Assembly: GCA_004555535.1 (NCBI GenBank)
Contig: SFHU01000034.1
Span: 1 to 25,261 of the forward strand
Direction: 5' to 3'
DNA from: Clostridiales bacterium
GTDB taxonomy: Bacteria; Bacillota; Clostridia; Christensenellales; Aristaeellaceae
Length of the DNA: 25,261 nucleotides
This document shows, piece by piece, positions 15,305 to 21,774 of this stretch (its first letter is position 1; each line of letters begins with the position of its first letter). A model generated the notes under the pieces. The model was not told the DNA's origin and did no database searches. It was given only the letters and a program-made list of their open reading frames with translations. Made by a program: the position numbers and the translations under genes.

Positions 15305-15382
15305 TATCCCCGAGGTAAAATTCGGAAACTTTTCACAATTCCCCCAGCGCCCCTTCGGACGGTTTCCGCCCTTTTCCTGTGC

Positions 15383-16687
15383 TCAGGCCCCGGCGCGCAC
15401 GCTTGCGACCTCCACCGCGGCGCCGCCGCTCAGGCGGGAACGCTCCGCGGCAAAGGCGATATAGTGGCTCTCAGCCGAGGCAGAGAGCGTCGTCATGCGC
15501 CCGGACGGCTCGTCACCCCCGTGCAGCAGAGACAGATATTCCTCGACCATGCGCGTGTCTCCGCCGCCGTGCCCGGCCAGATCCCGGCCCAGCAGGCTGA
15601 CGTCGATGACGCGCCGCTCGCCGCCGAAGGGCTGGATTTCGATGATGTTCTTGTCCATCTCCGCCTCGATGGCGCCCTTTGTGCCCAGCACGCGGATCGT
15701 GCGCCCGCCATGCGCGGTGAACGCGGTCATCATCAGCTGGCAGTGCACGCCGTTCTCGAACTCCATATTGACGATCTGGTTATCGACCACGTCGTTGTCG
15801 CAGGCGTAGACGCAGCGGCCGTAGGGCCCCTTCTCAATCGCCTCGCGGATCGTCTCCTCCGTCGGATGCAGCGCGAGGATGTTGCAGGGCCAATCGGTAT
15901 GTCCGTTGAGCACGCCGGTCTCCCTGTTCGTCAGATAAATTTTCTCCGCGTCATAGGGGCAGTTTTCCTTCGCTTTGCAGCCGGCCGTACAGCGCTTCGC
16001 CGCGCCCGCCGGCGCGCACTCGGGCCTGAAATGGCGCAGGCTGCCGAACGAGGAGACGCGCGCGCACTTTCCGCCGCCGCTGAGCCAGACGAGGTAGTCG
16101 ATGTCGTGGCAGCACTTGGCCAGCAGCATGAATGTGCTCTCCCCCTCGTTGCGCCAGTTGCCGCGCACGAAGCTGTGCGCCTGATGCCAGTAGCCGACAT
16201 TCTCCAGCGCCTGAATGCAGACGACGTCGCCCACGTCGCCGCGCTCGATGGCGGCCCGGATCTCCTCAAAGAACGGCGCATAGCGCAGCACATGGCAGAC
16301 GACCACGCGGCGGTCCGCCGCCTTCGCCGCCTCCTCGATGCGCCGCACATCCTCAAGGCTCGTCGCGATTGGCTTTTCCAGCAGCAGATGGTAGCCCTTC
16401 TGCAGCGCGGCCACCGCGTGGATCACGTGCTGCTGATCCTGGGTGCAGATGAAGGCGACGTCCGCAAGGCGCTCGCGGGCAAACATCTCCTCGCCGGTCT
16501 CAAAGCAGCATTCGGGCGCGATGCCGTAGCGCACGCGGCATTCCTCCCGCTTGGCCGTATCCGGCTCCGCGATGGCGACGATGCGCATCCTGTCCGGCTC
16601 ATATTCGGCAATCGGCGCATAAGCGTCCTTGCCGCGCCCGCCCATGCCGCAGATGGCGACGCGAATCGGGTAATCATACGTTTCCAT
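15383..16687 (-). CDS. Gfo/Idh/MocA family NAD(P)-dependent oxidoreductase with a cysteine cluster
   Basis: A predicted cytoplasmic sugar or inositol dehydrogenase or oxidoreductase of unknown substrate. It has 434 residues, longer than the common 330-380. The N-terminal Rossmann fold begins IRVAICGMGGRGKDAY (8-23), with the dinucleotide-binding LLLEKPIATS (101-110). The catalytic-domain motif KCCHDIDYLVW (191-201) includes His194 and Asp195. An insertion holds Cys224, Cys233, Cys237 and Cys243 (the last in ENCPYDAEKIYL), a metal-binding-like cluster found in one subgroup of the family. The start at 16685-16687 has AAGGAG 9 bases upstream; the frame extends 13 codons further, but that overlaps the RBS. 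It has its own promoter and is divergent from degV. Confidence 0.9.
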   Translation of the reverse strand: METYDYPIRVAICGMGGRGKDAYAPIAEYEPDRMRIVAIAEPDTAKREECRVRYGIAPECCFETGEEMFARERLADVAFICTQDQQHVIHAVAALQKGYHLLLEKPIATSLEDVRRIEEAAKAADRRVVVCHVLRYAPFFEEIRAAIERGDVGDVVCIQALENVGYWHQAHSFVRGNWRNEGESTFMLLAKCCHDIDYLVWLSGGGKCARVSSFGSLRHFRPECAPAGAAKRCTAGCKAKENCPYDAEKIYLTNRETGVLNGHTDWPCNILALHPTEETIREAIEKGPYGRCVYACDNDVVDNQIVNMEFENGVHCQLMMTAFTAHGGRTIRVLGTKGAIEAEMDKNIIEIQPFGGERRVIDVSLLGRDLAGHGGGDTRMVEEYLSLLHGGDEPSGRMTTLSASAESHYIAFAAERSRLSGGAAVEVASVRAGA

Positions 16688-16741
16688 GTCACTCTCTCCT
16701 TCTGTGTTCCGCTCCGGGGCCTCCACCCCGTTTCTCCCTCC

Positions 16742-16769
16742 ATTATCCGCTTTTCGCCTGCGTTGTCAA
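16742..16769 (-). promoter_or_regulatory. Promoter of the Gfo/Idh/MocA gene
   Basis: On the minus strand TTGACA (16764-16769), a 16 bp spacer and GATAAT (16742-16747). The -35 box is perfect and the -10 box matches 5 of 6. The predicted transcript starts near 16735, about 48 bases before the ATG. It is divergent from the degV promoter, whose -35 box is about 80 bp away. Confidence 0.8.
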
Positions 16770-16850
16770 GCCGTTTCGCCCATCTTCCGACGCATTCCTG
16801 CGCTTTGCGGCCGAATCTAGTATTGAAAACCAGATCCCGCCGTTTTTGGG

Positions 16851-16879
16851 TTGACTTTGCCATGCGGAGCCATTATAAT
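16851..16879 (+). promoter_or_regulatory. Promoter of the degV-family gene
   Basis: TTGACT (16851-16856), a 17 bp spacer and TATAAT (16874-16879) match the sigma-A consensus at 11 of 12 positions. The predicted start near 16886 gives a leader of about 50 bases ending in GGGAGG ahead of the ATG. Confidence 0.88.
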
Positions 16880-16934
16880 GTAAGAAATAAGAATGAATCC
16901 GGGCCGTCCGCCCGGCCAATTGGGAGGTCTTTTC

Positions 16935-17777
16935 ATGAATATCCTCGTGGACAGCTGCTGTGATCTGTCTCCTGAGCTGCTTCAAAAAACCGGCGCCTCC
17001 GTCGCGCCGCTGACCATCACCATCAACGGCACCCACTATGTCGACGACGGCACGGTCGATATTCCCGCCTACCTCAAGGCGATGGCCTCCTCCGCGGCCC
17101 CTGCGCGCTCGGCCTGCCCCTCCCCCAACCTCTATGCGCAGGACATGCGCCGCTGCGACGGGGACTGCTTCGTCGTCACGCTCTCCAGCAAGCTCTCCGG
17201 TTCGCACAACGCCGCCTCACTGGGCCGCGAGCTTGCCCTGGAGGCTGAGCCCGGCAAGCGCATTCACATCTTCGACAGCGAGAGCGCCAGTGCGGGCGAG
17301 ACCTATCTGGCGCTGATGCTGCGCGACCTCATCGACGCGGGCCGCTCCTTTGAGGAGATCGTCTCCGCTATCGAGGAGAAGATCCGCTCGCTGCACACGC
17401 TGTTCGTGCTCGATTCGCTGGACAACCTCGTCAAGAACGGCCGCGTGAGCAAAGCCGTCGCGCTGATCGCCGGCGTGCTCTCCATTCGCCTGGTGATGAG
17501 CGACGACGGACACGGCGCCATCAAGCAGCTCGGCAAGGCACGCGGCATCAAGGCTGCGCTCAGCCAGATGGTCGACACCTGCCGCAAGCACACCGAGGGT
17601 CTCGCCGCCGGCTCACAGCGCCTCGTCCTCTCCTACTGCAACTGCCTGGAGCGCGCGCAGCAGGTGCAGCAGATGATCCGCGAGAAATGCCCGGCCATCG
17701 GCGAAATCGTCATGACGCCGACCTCCGCGCTCTCCTCGATGTACGCCTACGACGGCGGAATCGTCATCGCGTACTGA
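16935..17777 (+). CDS. DegV family fatty-acid-binding protein
   Basis: DegV/FakB-like proteins bind a fatty acid in an EDD fold and, in characterised Gram-positive cases, present it to the kinase FakA for incorporation into phospholipid. This one has 280 residues, the usual length. MNILVDSCCDLSPEL opens the protein (family form: D.S.DL). SACPSP (59-64) is the equivalent of the fatty-acid-head-group TSQPSP loop and contains the serines. SSKLSGSHN (84-92), DSESASAGE and LDNLVKNGRVSKA are conserved blocks. The ATG at 16935 has GGGAGG 7 bases upstream; the frame continues 14 codons upstream into the leader, which is rejected. No fakA lies nearby. The biological ligand is not established for most family members. 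Confidence 0.94.
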   Translation: MNILVDSCCDLSPELLQKTGASVAPLTITINGTHYVDDGTVDIPAYLKAMASSAAPARSACPSPNLYAQDMRRCDGDCFVVTLSSKLSGSHNAASLGRELALEAEPGKRIHIFDSESASAGETYLALMLRDLIDAGRSFEEIVSAIEEKIRSLHTLFVLDSLDNLVKNGRVSKAVALIAGVLSIRLVMSDDGHGAIKQLGKARGIKAALSQMVDTCRKHTEGLAAGSQRLVLSYCNCLERAQQVQQMIREKCPAIGEIVMTPTSALSSMYAYDGGIVIAY

Positions 17778-17797
17778 GCATCCTCTTCCATCCGCAT

Positions 17798-17850
17798 AAA
17801 AAGCTCCCGCTGCAAGGCGCTTGAAGCCCTGTGCAGCGGGAGCTCTTTTT
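17798..17850. terminator. Bidirectional intrinsic terminator between degV and the zinc-ribbon gene
   Basis: A perfect 13 bp stem AGCTCCCGCTGCA (17802-17814) against TGCAGCGGGAGCT (17832-17844). AAAAA precedes it (17798-17802) and TTTTT follows (17846-17850), so it works for both converging genes. The 17-base loop can form a small GGC/GCC stem. It has the same nested-stem plan as the pckA terminator. Confidence 0.93.
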
Positions 17851-17869
17851 CCCGGTTCAGCCCGCGAAA

Positions 17870-18160
17870 TCAATAGCGGGGCGTACGGTGGTTGGCGAAG
17901 CAGTCGCGGCAATAGACTGGCTTGTCGCCGCGCGGCTGGAAGGGCACCTGGGTCTCCTTGCCGCAGTCGGCGCAGATCGCGGTGAACATCTCGCGCTGCG
18001 GGCGCGCGGTGCCGTTCTGCGCGCGGAAGGCGGCGCGGCACTCCGGGCAGCGGCGGGGCTTATTCTGGAAGCCCTTCTCCGCGTAGAAAGCCTGCTCCGA
18101 GGCGCTGAAGATGAATTCCTTGCCGCAGTCGCGGCAGACGAGCGTTTCGTCCTGATACAT
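17870..18160 (-). CDS. Small double zinc-ribbon protein (CxxC-x17-CxxC type)
   Basis: A 96-residue protein with eight cysteines in four CxxC pairs: Cys9/12, Cys38/41, Cys63/66 and Cys84/87. The first two pairs fit the probable zinc-ribbon domain seen in clostridial proteins (DETLVCRDCGKEFIFSASEQ ... CPEC). The second two are exactly spaced as CxxC-x17-CxxC (CADC ... YCRDC), a known small-protein domain. Each half should bind one zinc ion. The role is unknown; nucleic-acid binding or redox/stress functions are often supposed. AGGAGG lies 9 bases before the ATG at 18158-18160. The gene is monocistronic and converges on degV. Confidence 0.9.
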   Translation of the reverse strand: MYQDETLVCRDCGKEFIFSASEQAFYAEKGFQNKPRRCPECRAAFRAQNGTARPQREMFTAICADCGKETQVPFQPRGDKPVYCRDCFANHRTPRY

Positions 18161-18542
18161 AGTCTGGTTCCTCCTGAATTTGATTAACCTTCACCGATTG
18201 GCACTCAGCCAGACTTCCTGATGGCGGCGCGAAGGCGAATCCAAGGAGGCCATGTTGGGGATGAGATCTCGATCGTTTAGGTCCTGCTCAGTATACCACA
18301 AAGCCGCGAAAAGTTCCAGCGTTTTCCGTTTTTTCCCTCTCAGGCGGAGAAAAAACGGCGCCGCCGCGGGCCGGATGGACGGTTTTTTTCCAAAATGCCC
18401 CGCTTCTGTCGGAGGATTTGGGCGCTGCGTTCCCGAATACCTATCCATGAAAAACCCCGGATGCAGATCGCGCATTTCTTCACGCCCGATCAAAGGACGC
18501 CTCCCGCGCCGGACTGCAGCCGGTCGGAAAGGATGATGACAC
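18161..18542. other. 382 bp non-coding region between the zinc-ribbon gene and the XRE regulator
   Basis: A divergent intergenic region. On the minus side it holds an extended -10 promoter and a leader of about 120 bases for the zinc-ribbon gene. The leader contains a 20-codon reading frame (ATG at 18250-18252, stop at 18191) without a recognisable RBS. Upstream of that promoter are A-rich tracts on the minus strand (18320-18400). On the plus side I could not identify a convincing promoter for the XRE gene. No known riboswitch core was recognised. Confidence 0.6.
18290..18298 (-). promoter_or_regulatory. Extended -10 promoter of the zinc-ribbon gene
   Basis: On the minus strand TGG followed by TATACT (5 of 6 match; -10 at 18290-18295) forms an extended -10 element. 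No good -35 box is at the right distance (TGGAAC at 17 bp is weak), but A-tracts upstream could serve as an UP element. The predicted start near 18283 leaves an unusually long leader of about 120 bases before the AGGAGG site. Confidence 0.6.
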
Positions 18543-18953
18543 ATGCTCAAAGTGGATTATGTCAACCTCGGCCGGCGCATCCGCGAGCGCCGCAAGGCCC
18601 TCGGCCTGACGCAGGCGGAGCTTGCGGAGATGATCGACCGTTCCAGCACCTTCATCGGCCACATCGAGCGCGCCACGCGGATTCCGAGCCTGAACACGGT
18701 CGTCGAGCTGTGCTATGCGCTGGAGACCAGCCTCGACATGCTGCTGTGCGACACGCTCCCCGAAAACCGCTTTGTCAACGACACGCCGCTCAAGCTGCGC
18801 CAGATGCCCTGCGTGCTGCACAACACGCTCACCAACTGGCTCTCGACCGACCTGCCGGAGGACTGCATGTTCGGCGAGGCCTCCGTCGACCTGAGCAGCC
18901 TGCCGCCCATCGGCTTTGTGACGCTGGACGAGGAGCTCGCCCAGCTGTGCTGA
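18543..18953 (+). CDS. XRE-family helix-turn-helix transcriptional regulator
   Basis: A 136-residue DNA-binding protein. The HTH_3 (Cro/CI-type) domain spans about residues 8-68: LGRRIRERRKALGLTQAELA (9-28), recognition-helix region SSTFIGHIERATRIPSLNTV, ending LETSLDMLL. The C-terminal 65 residues have no recognised sensor domain and are moderately hydrophobic; they may dimerise. This layout is common in clostridial single-domain XRE regulators. An AGGATG purine stretch precedes the ATG at 18543. It is monocistronic, sharing a terminator with punA on the other strand. Its target is unknown; neighbours whose operators show inverted repeats (deoB) are candidates only by proximity. Confidence 0.92.
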   Translation: MLKVDYVNLGRRIRERRKALGLTQAELAEMIDRSSTFIGHIERATRIPSLNTVVELCYALETSLDMLLCDTLPENRFVNDTPLKLRQMPCVLHNTLTNWLSTDLPEDCMFGEASVDLSSLPPIGFVTLDEELAQLC

Positions 18954-18986
18954 GCGGCAGGTCAAGCGGCGTATATGTACACAATC

Positions 18987-19023
18987 AAAAAGGAGCTGTC
19001 TCGCTGAAAGGCAGCTCCTTTTT
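18987..19023. terminator. Bidirectional intrinsic terminator between the XRE gene and punA
   Basis: AAAAAGGAGCTG (18987-18998) pairs perfectly with CAGCTCCTTTTT (19012-19023) around a 13-base loop. A- and T-tracts form the base of the stem, so either strand yields a hairpin ending in U residues. It lies 33 bp after the XRE stop and 13 bp after the punA stop. Confidence 0.92.
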
Positions 19024-19036
19024 GCTTCGAAATGGA

Positions 19037-19861
19037 TTACATTTGCCCGATCACGGCATCCAGCAGGCCCTTGAACCGGTCCTTGACGCGGTTGGCCGTC
19101 TCGGTCACCTCCGCATGATTGAGCGGCTGGGGCAGGATACCCGCGGCCATGTTGGTGATGCAGCTCACGCCCAGCACGCGCATGCCGCCGTGTCGCGCGA
19201 CGATCACCTCGGGCACCGTGCTCATGCCCACGGCGTCCGCACCCAGCGTGCGCAGCATCCGGATCTCCGCCGGCGTCTCATAGCAGGGGCCGGTCATCTG
19301 GGCATAGACGCCCTCCTGGAGGGCAAAGCCCTGCTCTTTGGCGCAGGCATGGGCCAGCGCGCGCAGCTCGCGGTCAAAAGCGCAGCTCATGTCCGGGAAA
19401 CGCGGCCCGAATTCATCCAGATTCGGCCCGATCAGCGGATTCTGGCCGGTCAGGCTGAACATGTCGGCGATGAGCATCAGGTCGCCGGGCGTATACGACA
19501 GGTTGATGCCGCCGCAGGCGTTGGTGACGATCAGCGTTTTGACCCCTATCCTCTGCATCACGCGCACAGGCAGCGTGACGTCCTTCATCGAGTATCCCTC
19601 ATAGTAGTGGAAGCGCCCCTGCATCATCATGACGCGCTTGCCGTGCAGCGTGCCGCAGCAGAGCATGCCCGCATGCCCGGCGACCGTCGAGCGCGGAAAG
19701 CCCGGAATCTCCGCATACGGGAGGCGGACGGTGTCCTCAAGCGCCTGCGCATAGTCGCCCAGACCGCTGCCGAGAATCACGCCGATTTCCGCCGTGCCGC
19801 AGACCTCGAGCACCTTTTTTGCCGCGTTGTCAATTCTCTGCATCTCATCCATTGCGCTCAT
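19037..19861 (-). CDS. punA: Purine-nucleoside phosphorylase (trimeric PNP type)
   Basis: It splits purine (deoxy)nucleosides with phosphate into base and (deoxy)ribose-1-phosphate. It has 274 residues, the typical trimeric PNP length. Motifs are the phosphate-binding GSGLG (31-35), GHAG (62-65), QGRFHYYEGY (81-90), TNACGGIN (113-120), YAQMTGPCYETPAEIR with the base-binding Glu, and VGMSTVPEVIVARH. These place it in the PNP/MTAP family, nearer PNP than methylthioadenosine phosphorylase. It starts 12 bp after the deoB stop with GAGGAGGGG upstream, so it is cotranscribed. The sugar-1-phosphate made here is the substrate of DeoB. Confidence 0.96.
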   Translation of the reverse strand: MSAMDEMQRIDNAAKKVLEVCGTAEIGVILGSGLGDYAQALEDTVRLPYAEIPGFPRSTVAGHAGMLCCGTLHGKRVMMMQGRFHYYEGYSMKDVTLPVRVMQRIGVKTLIVTNACGGINLSYTPGDLMLIADMFSLTGQNPLIGPNLDEFGPRFPDMSCAFDRELRALAHACAKEQGFALQEGVYAQMTGPCYETPAEIRMLRTLGADAVGMSTVPEVIVARHGGMRVLGVSCITNMAAGILPQPLNHAEVTETANRVKDRFKGLLDAVIGQM

Positions 19862-19873
19862 TGCGTCCCCTCC

Positions 19874-21040
19874 TCATCGAAGCGCCCGCAGGAACGAGGT
19901 TCCCTTGAGGTCGTTTTCAAGTCCGAAATAATCCAGAACCGTCGCGCTGATGTCGGCGTACGTCTCGCGCGTGCCCAGGTTCACGCCGCCGCGCAGCTGT
20001 TTGCCCCAGACGAGCAGCGGCGTGTGCTCGCGGGTGTGGTCCGTGCCGGTGTGGCAGGGATCGCAGCCGTGGTCCGCCGTCAGAATCAGCATGTCCTCCT
20101 CGCCCATCAGCGCCTGAATCTGCGGCAGCTGGCGGTCAAAGGCCTCCAGCGCGCCGGCATAGCCCCGCGGGTCGCGGCGATGGCCGTAGACCATGTCAAA
20201 GTCGACCAGGTTGACGAAGAGCAGCCCGTCAAAGTCCTCGCGCATGGCTTCAAACGTCGCCTCCATGCAGGCCGGATTGCCCGCCGCGTGGTTCGACCTC
20301 GTGATGCCGCGATGGCCGAAGATATCCTCGATCTTGCCCACGCCGTAGACGGTCTTCCCTGCCGCCTCCAGCACGTCGCACATCGTCGTGGGCGGCATGG
20401 CGCTGTAATCCCTGCGGCCTGCCGTGCGTTTGAACGCGCCCGCGTGGTCGCCGACAAACGGCCGCGCGATGACGCGTCCGACCTCCAGCTCACCCTTGAG
20501 CATCTCGCGAGCAATCTCGCAGTCGCGATACAATTCCTCAAGCGGGACAATCGCCTCGTTCGCGGCAATCTGGAAGACGCTGTCCGCCGAGGTATAGACG
20601 ATCAGCTTTCCGGTCTTCAAATGCTCCTCGCCCAGCTCGTCGAGAATCGCCGTGCCGCTGGCAGGCTTGTTGCCGATCGTGCCGCGGCCCACGGCCTGCT
20701 CAAAGCGCGCAAGAAACTCCTGCGGGAATCCGTTCGGAAAGGTCGGGAACGCGCGGGAGAGCTGCACGCCCGCGATCTCCCAGTGGCCGGTCGTCGTGTC
20801 CTTGCCGGCGGAAACCTCGCGCAGCCTGCCATAGCCCGCGCAGGGCGCCTGCACGGCGCCGGGGAAGGACGCCCCGTCGATGTTGCCAAGTCCCATCGCC
20901 ATCAGATTCGGCAGCGCCGGATGGCAGGTATTGATGATATGCCCAAGCGTGTCCGCGCCCGCGTCGCCATAGGCCGCGGCGTCGGGCAGCGCGCCGATGC
21001 CCACGCTATCCAGCACGATCAGAATGGCCTTTTTGCTCAT
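19874..21040 (-). CDS. deoB: Phosphopentomutase
   Basis: It converts ribose-1-phosphate and deoxyribose-1-phosphate to the 5-phosphates, linking nucleoside breakdown to the pentose phosphate pathway and deoxyribose-phosphate aldolase. It has 388 residues, an alkaline-phosphatase-superfamily fold. Features are the metal ligand Asp11 in IVLDSVGIGALPDA; KDTTTGHWE (80-88), containing the phospho-accepting Thr; NLVDFDMVYGHRRD; TADHGCDP; and TDHTREHTPLL, with the remaining metal-binding His and Asp residues. The start at 21038-21040 has GGAGG 8 bases upstream; the frame continues 19 codons into the leader. First gene of the deoB-punA operon; its promoter is embedded in an inverted repeat. Confidence 0.97.
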   Translation of the reverse strand: MSKKAILIVLDSVGIGALPDAAAYGDAGADTLGHIINTCHPALPNLMAMGLGNIDGASFPGAVQAPCAGYGRLREVSAGKDTTTGHWEIAGVQLSRAFPTFPNGFPQEFLARFEQAVGRGTIGNKPASGTAILDELGEEHLKTGKLIVYTSADSVFQIAANEAIVPLEELYRDCEIAREMLKGELEVGRVIARPFVGDHAGAFKRTAGRRDYSAMPPTTMCDVLEAAGKTVYGVGKIEDIFGHRGITRSNHAAGNPACMEATFEAMREDFDGLLFVNLVDFDMVYGHRRDPRGYAGALEAFDRQLPQIQALMGEEDMLILTADHGCDPCHTGTDHTREHTPLLVWGKQLRGGVNLGTRETYADISATVLDYFGLENDLKGTSFLRALR

Positions 21041-21071
21041 GAACAAACCTCCATTTCCGTATAGAAAAACA

Positions 21072-21103
21072 GTTCCGATGCTCCCATTATACTGCATCGG
21101 AAC
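21072..21103 (-). promoter_or_regulatory. 10+10 bp inverted repeat over the deoB promoter (candidate repressor operator)
   Basis: GTTCCGATGC (21072-21081) and GCATCGGAAC (21094-21103) form a perfect inverted repeat with a 12 bp spacer that contains the -10 box. The predicted transcription start (about 21079) falls inside the downstream arm, so the transcript cannot form the hairpin and the element should act as DNA. The position over the -10 box suggests a repressor. The regulator is not identified. Confidence 0.7.
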
Positions 21104-21114
21104 CGCTTTTTCAA
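21086..21114 (-). promoter_or_regulatory. Sigma-A promoter of deoB-punA
   Basis: On the minus strand TTGAAA (21109-21114), a 17 bp spacer and TATAAT (21086-21091). The -10 box is perfect and the -35 box matches 5 of 6. The predicted start is near 21079, about 39 bases before the deoB ATG. Confidence 0.9.
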
Positions 21115-21156
21115 TTATGAGTTCCGGGCTCCCTCAAGTGCCCGACGTTTGCGCTC

Positions 21157-21603
21157 TCAGGCAAAGAACGCGCTCAGCACCTTGTTGACCAGCGCGCCGT
21201 CGGCCTTGCCCTTGACGCGCGGCATCAGCGTCTTCATGATTTTGCCCTTGTCGCGCGCGGTCGGCTGCGCGATGTCAAGCTCGGCGAGCACAGCCTTGAT
21301 GACCTCACGGATCTCGTCCTCGTCCATCAGCTTGGGCACAAACTCGCTGTACACGCGCATGCGCAGCTTTGCCTCTTCGATGATCTCGGTGCGATCCGTC
21401 GGCGTCGTGTCGACGGTCTCCTGCGCCTGCTTGATCTCGCGGAAGATGACGGCGTTCTCCTCCTCCTCCGTCAAATCGGCGCGCTTGTCGATCGCCTTGC
21501 TCTTGAGCGCGGAAAGCAGCAGGGAAAGCGCGTCCTTGCGCGGCTTGTCCTTGTCCTTCATGGCCTGCATCATCGCCGCGCGGACGGTATCAATCTTGGA
21601 CAT
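21157..21603 (-). CDS. yqeY: GatB/YqeY domain-containing protein
   Basis: A 148-residue free-standing YqeY protein, related to the C-terminal tRNA-binding domain of GatB, the amidotransferase subunit. Its cellular role is not firmly established; a tRNA-linked function is supposed. Recognisable blocks are AMKDKDKPRKDALSLLLSAL, a LTEEE turn, YSEFVPKLMDEDEIREVI, and the C-terminal PTARDKGKIMKTLMPRVKGK followed by AD...VNKVLSAFF. The ATG at 21601-21603 has AAAGGAG 9 bases upstream. No clear promoter was identified in the 171 bp between it and pgi. The region holds repeated CTGTAAA elements and hairpins, so it may rely on read-through from pgi. Confidence 0.94.
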   Translation of the reverse strand: MSKIDTVRAAMMQAMKDKDKPRKDALSLLLSALKSKAIDKRADLTEEEENAVIFREIKQAQETVDTTPTDRTEIIEEAKLRMRVYSEFVPKLMDEDEIREVIKAVLAELDIAQPTARDKGKIMKTLMPRVKGKADGALVNKVLSAFFA

Positions 21604-21623
21604 GGTGCTTCACTCCTTTTGCT

Positions 21624-21678
21624 CTGTAAATCCTTCTGTAAAACTTCGGCCTCGGGCGCAAAGCAACGGGATTTACAG
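21624..21678. repeat. Inverted and direct CTGTAAA repeats upstream of yqeY
   Basis: CTGTAAATCC (21624-21633) and GGATTTACAG (21669-21678) form a perfect 10 bp inverted repeat with a 35 bp spacer. A third partial copy, CTGTAAAA, lies at 21636-21643, 12 bp from the first. They sit 20-75 bp upstream of the yqeY start. They could be an operator, or the arms of an RNA stem whose closing would lie just ahead of the RBS. Function is inferred. Confidence 0.45.
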
Positions 21679-21694
21679 CATTTTGTCGGCTTGC

Positions 21695-21713
21695 AACCGG
21701 CATCATGCCGGTT
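21695..21713. repeat. 19 bp palindrome (hairpin) in the pgi-yqeY gap
   Basis: AACCGGCAT and ATGCCGGTT flank a single central base, giving a 9+9 bp perfect inverted repeat. On the minus strand no U-run follows. On the plus strand TTAG follows, but there is no plus-strand gene to end. It may add to transcription slowing after pgi. Confidence 0.5.
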
Positions 21714-21741
21714 TAGCGGGCCTGCCGGCCCGGACAGAAGC

Positions 21742-21768
21742 CGGGGCCCCGGTCACTCCAGGGCCCCG
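21742..21768 (-). terminator. Possible pgi terminator hairpin lacking a U-run
   Basis: CGGGGCCC (21742-21749) pairs perfectly with GGGCCCCG (21761-21768) around an 11-base loop, 6 bases after the pgi stop. The minus strand continues GCTTCTG, so there is no proper U-tract and termination would be partial or factor-dependent. Confidence 0.5.
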
Positions 21769-21774
21769 CGCAGG

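Noticed and set aside
18355..18392. GC-rich stretch followed by seven T residues, resembling a plus-strand terminator
   Set aside because: Only a 3 bp stem directly precedes the T-run and there is no plus-strand gene upstream for it to end.
18161..18542. A riboswitch in the zinc-ribbon leader
   Set aside because: No core motif of a known class could be matched by eye; only the unusual leader length is reported.
18191..18550. Minus-strand 119-codon frame upstream of the zinc-ribbon gene
   Set aside because: It spans the zinc-ribbon promoter and A-tracts, has no RBS and no family resemblance; only a 20-codon tail lies within the leader.
18395..21064. Plus-strand open frame of about 890 codons opposite punA and deoB
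   Set aside because: Low-complexity Arg/His/Ala composition, no RBS, and it runs antisense to two unmistakable enzymes and through the XRE gene in another frame.
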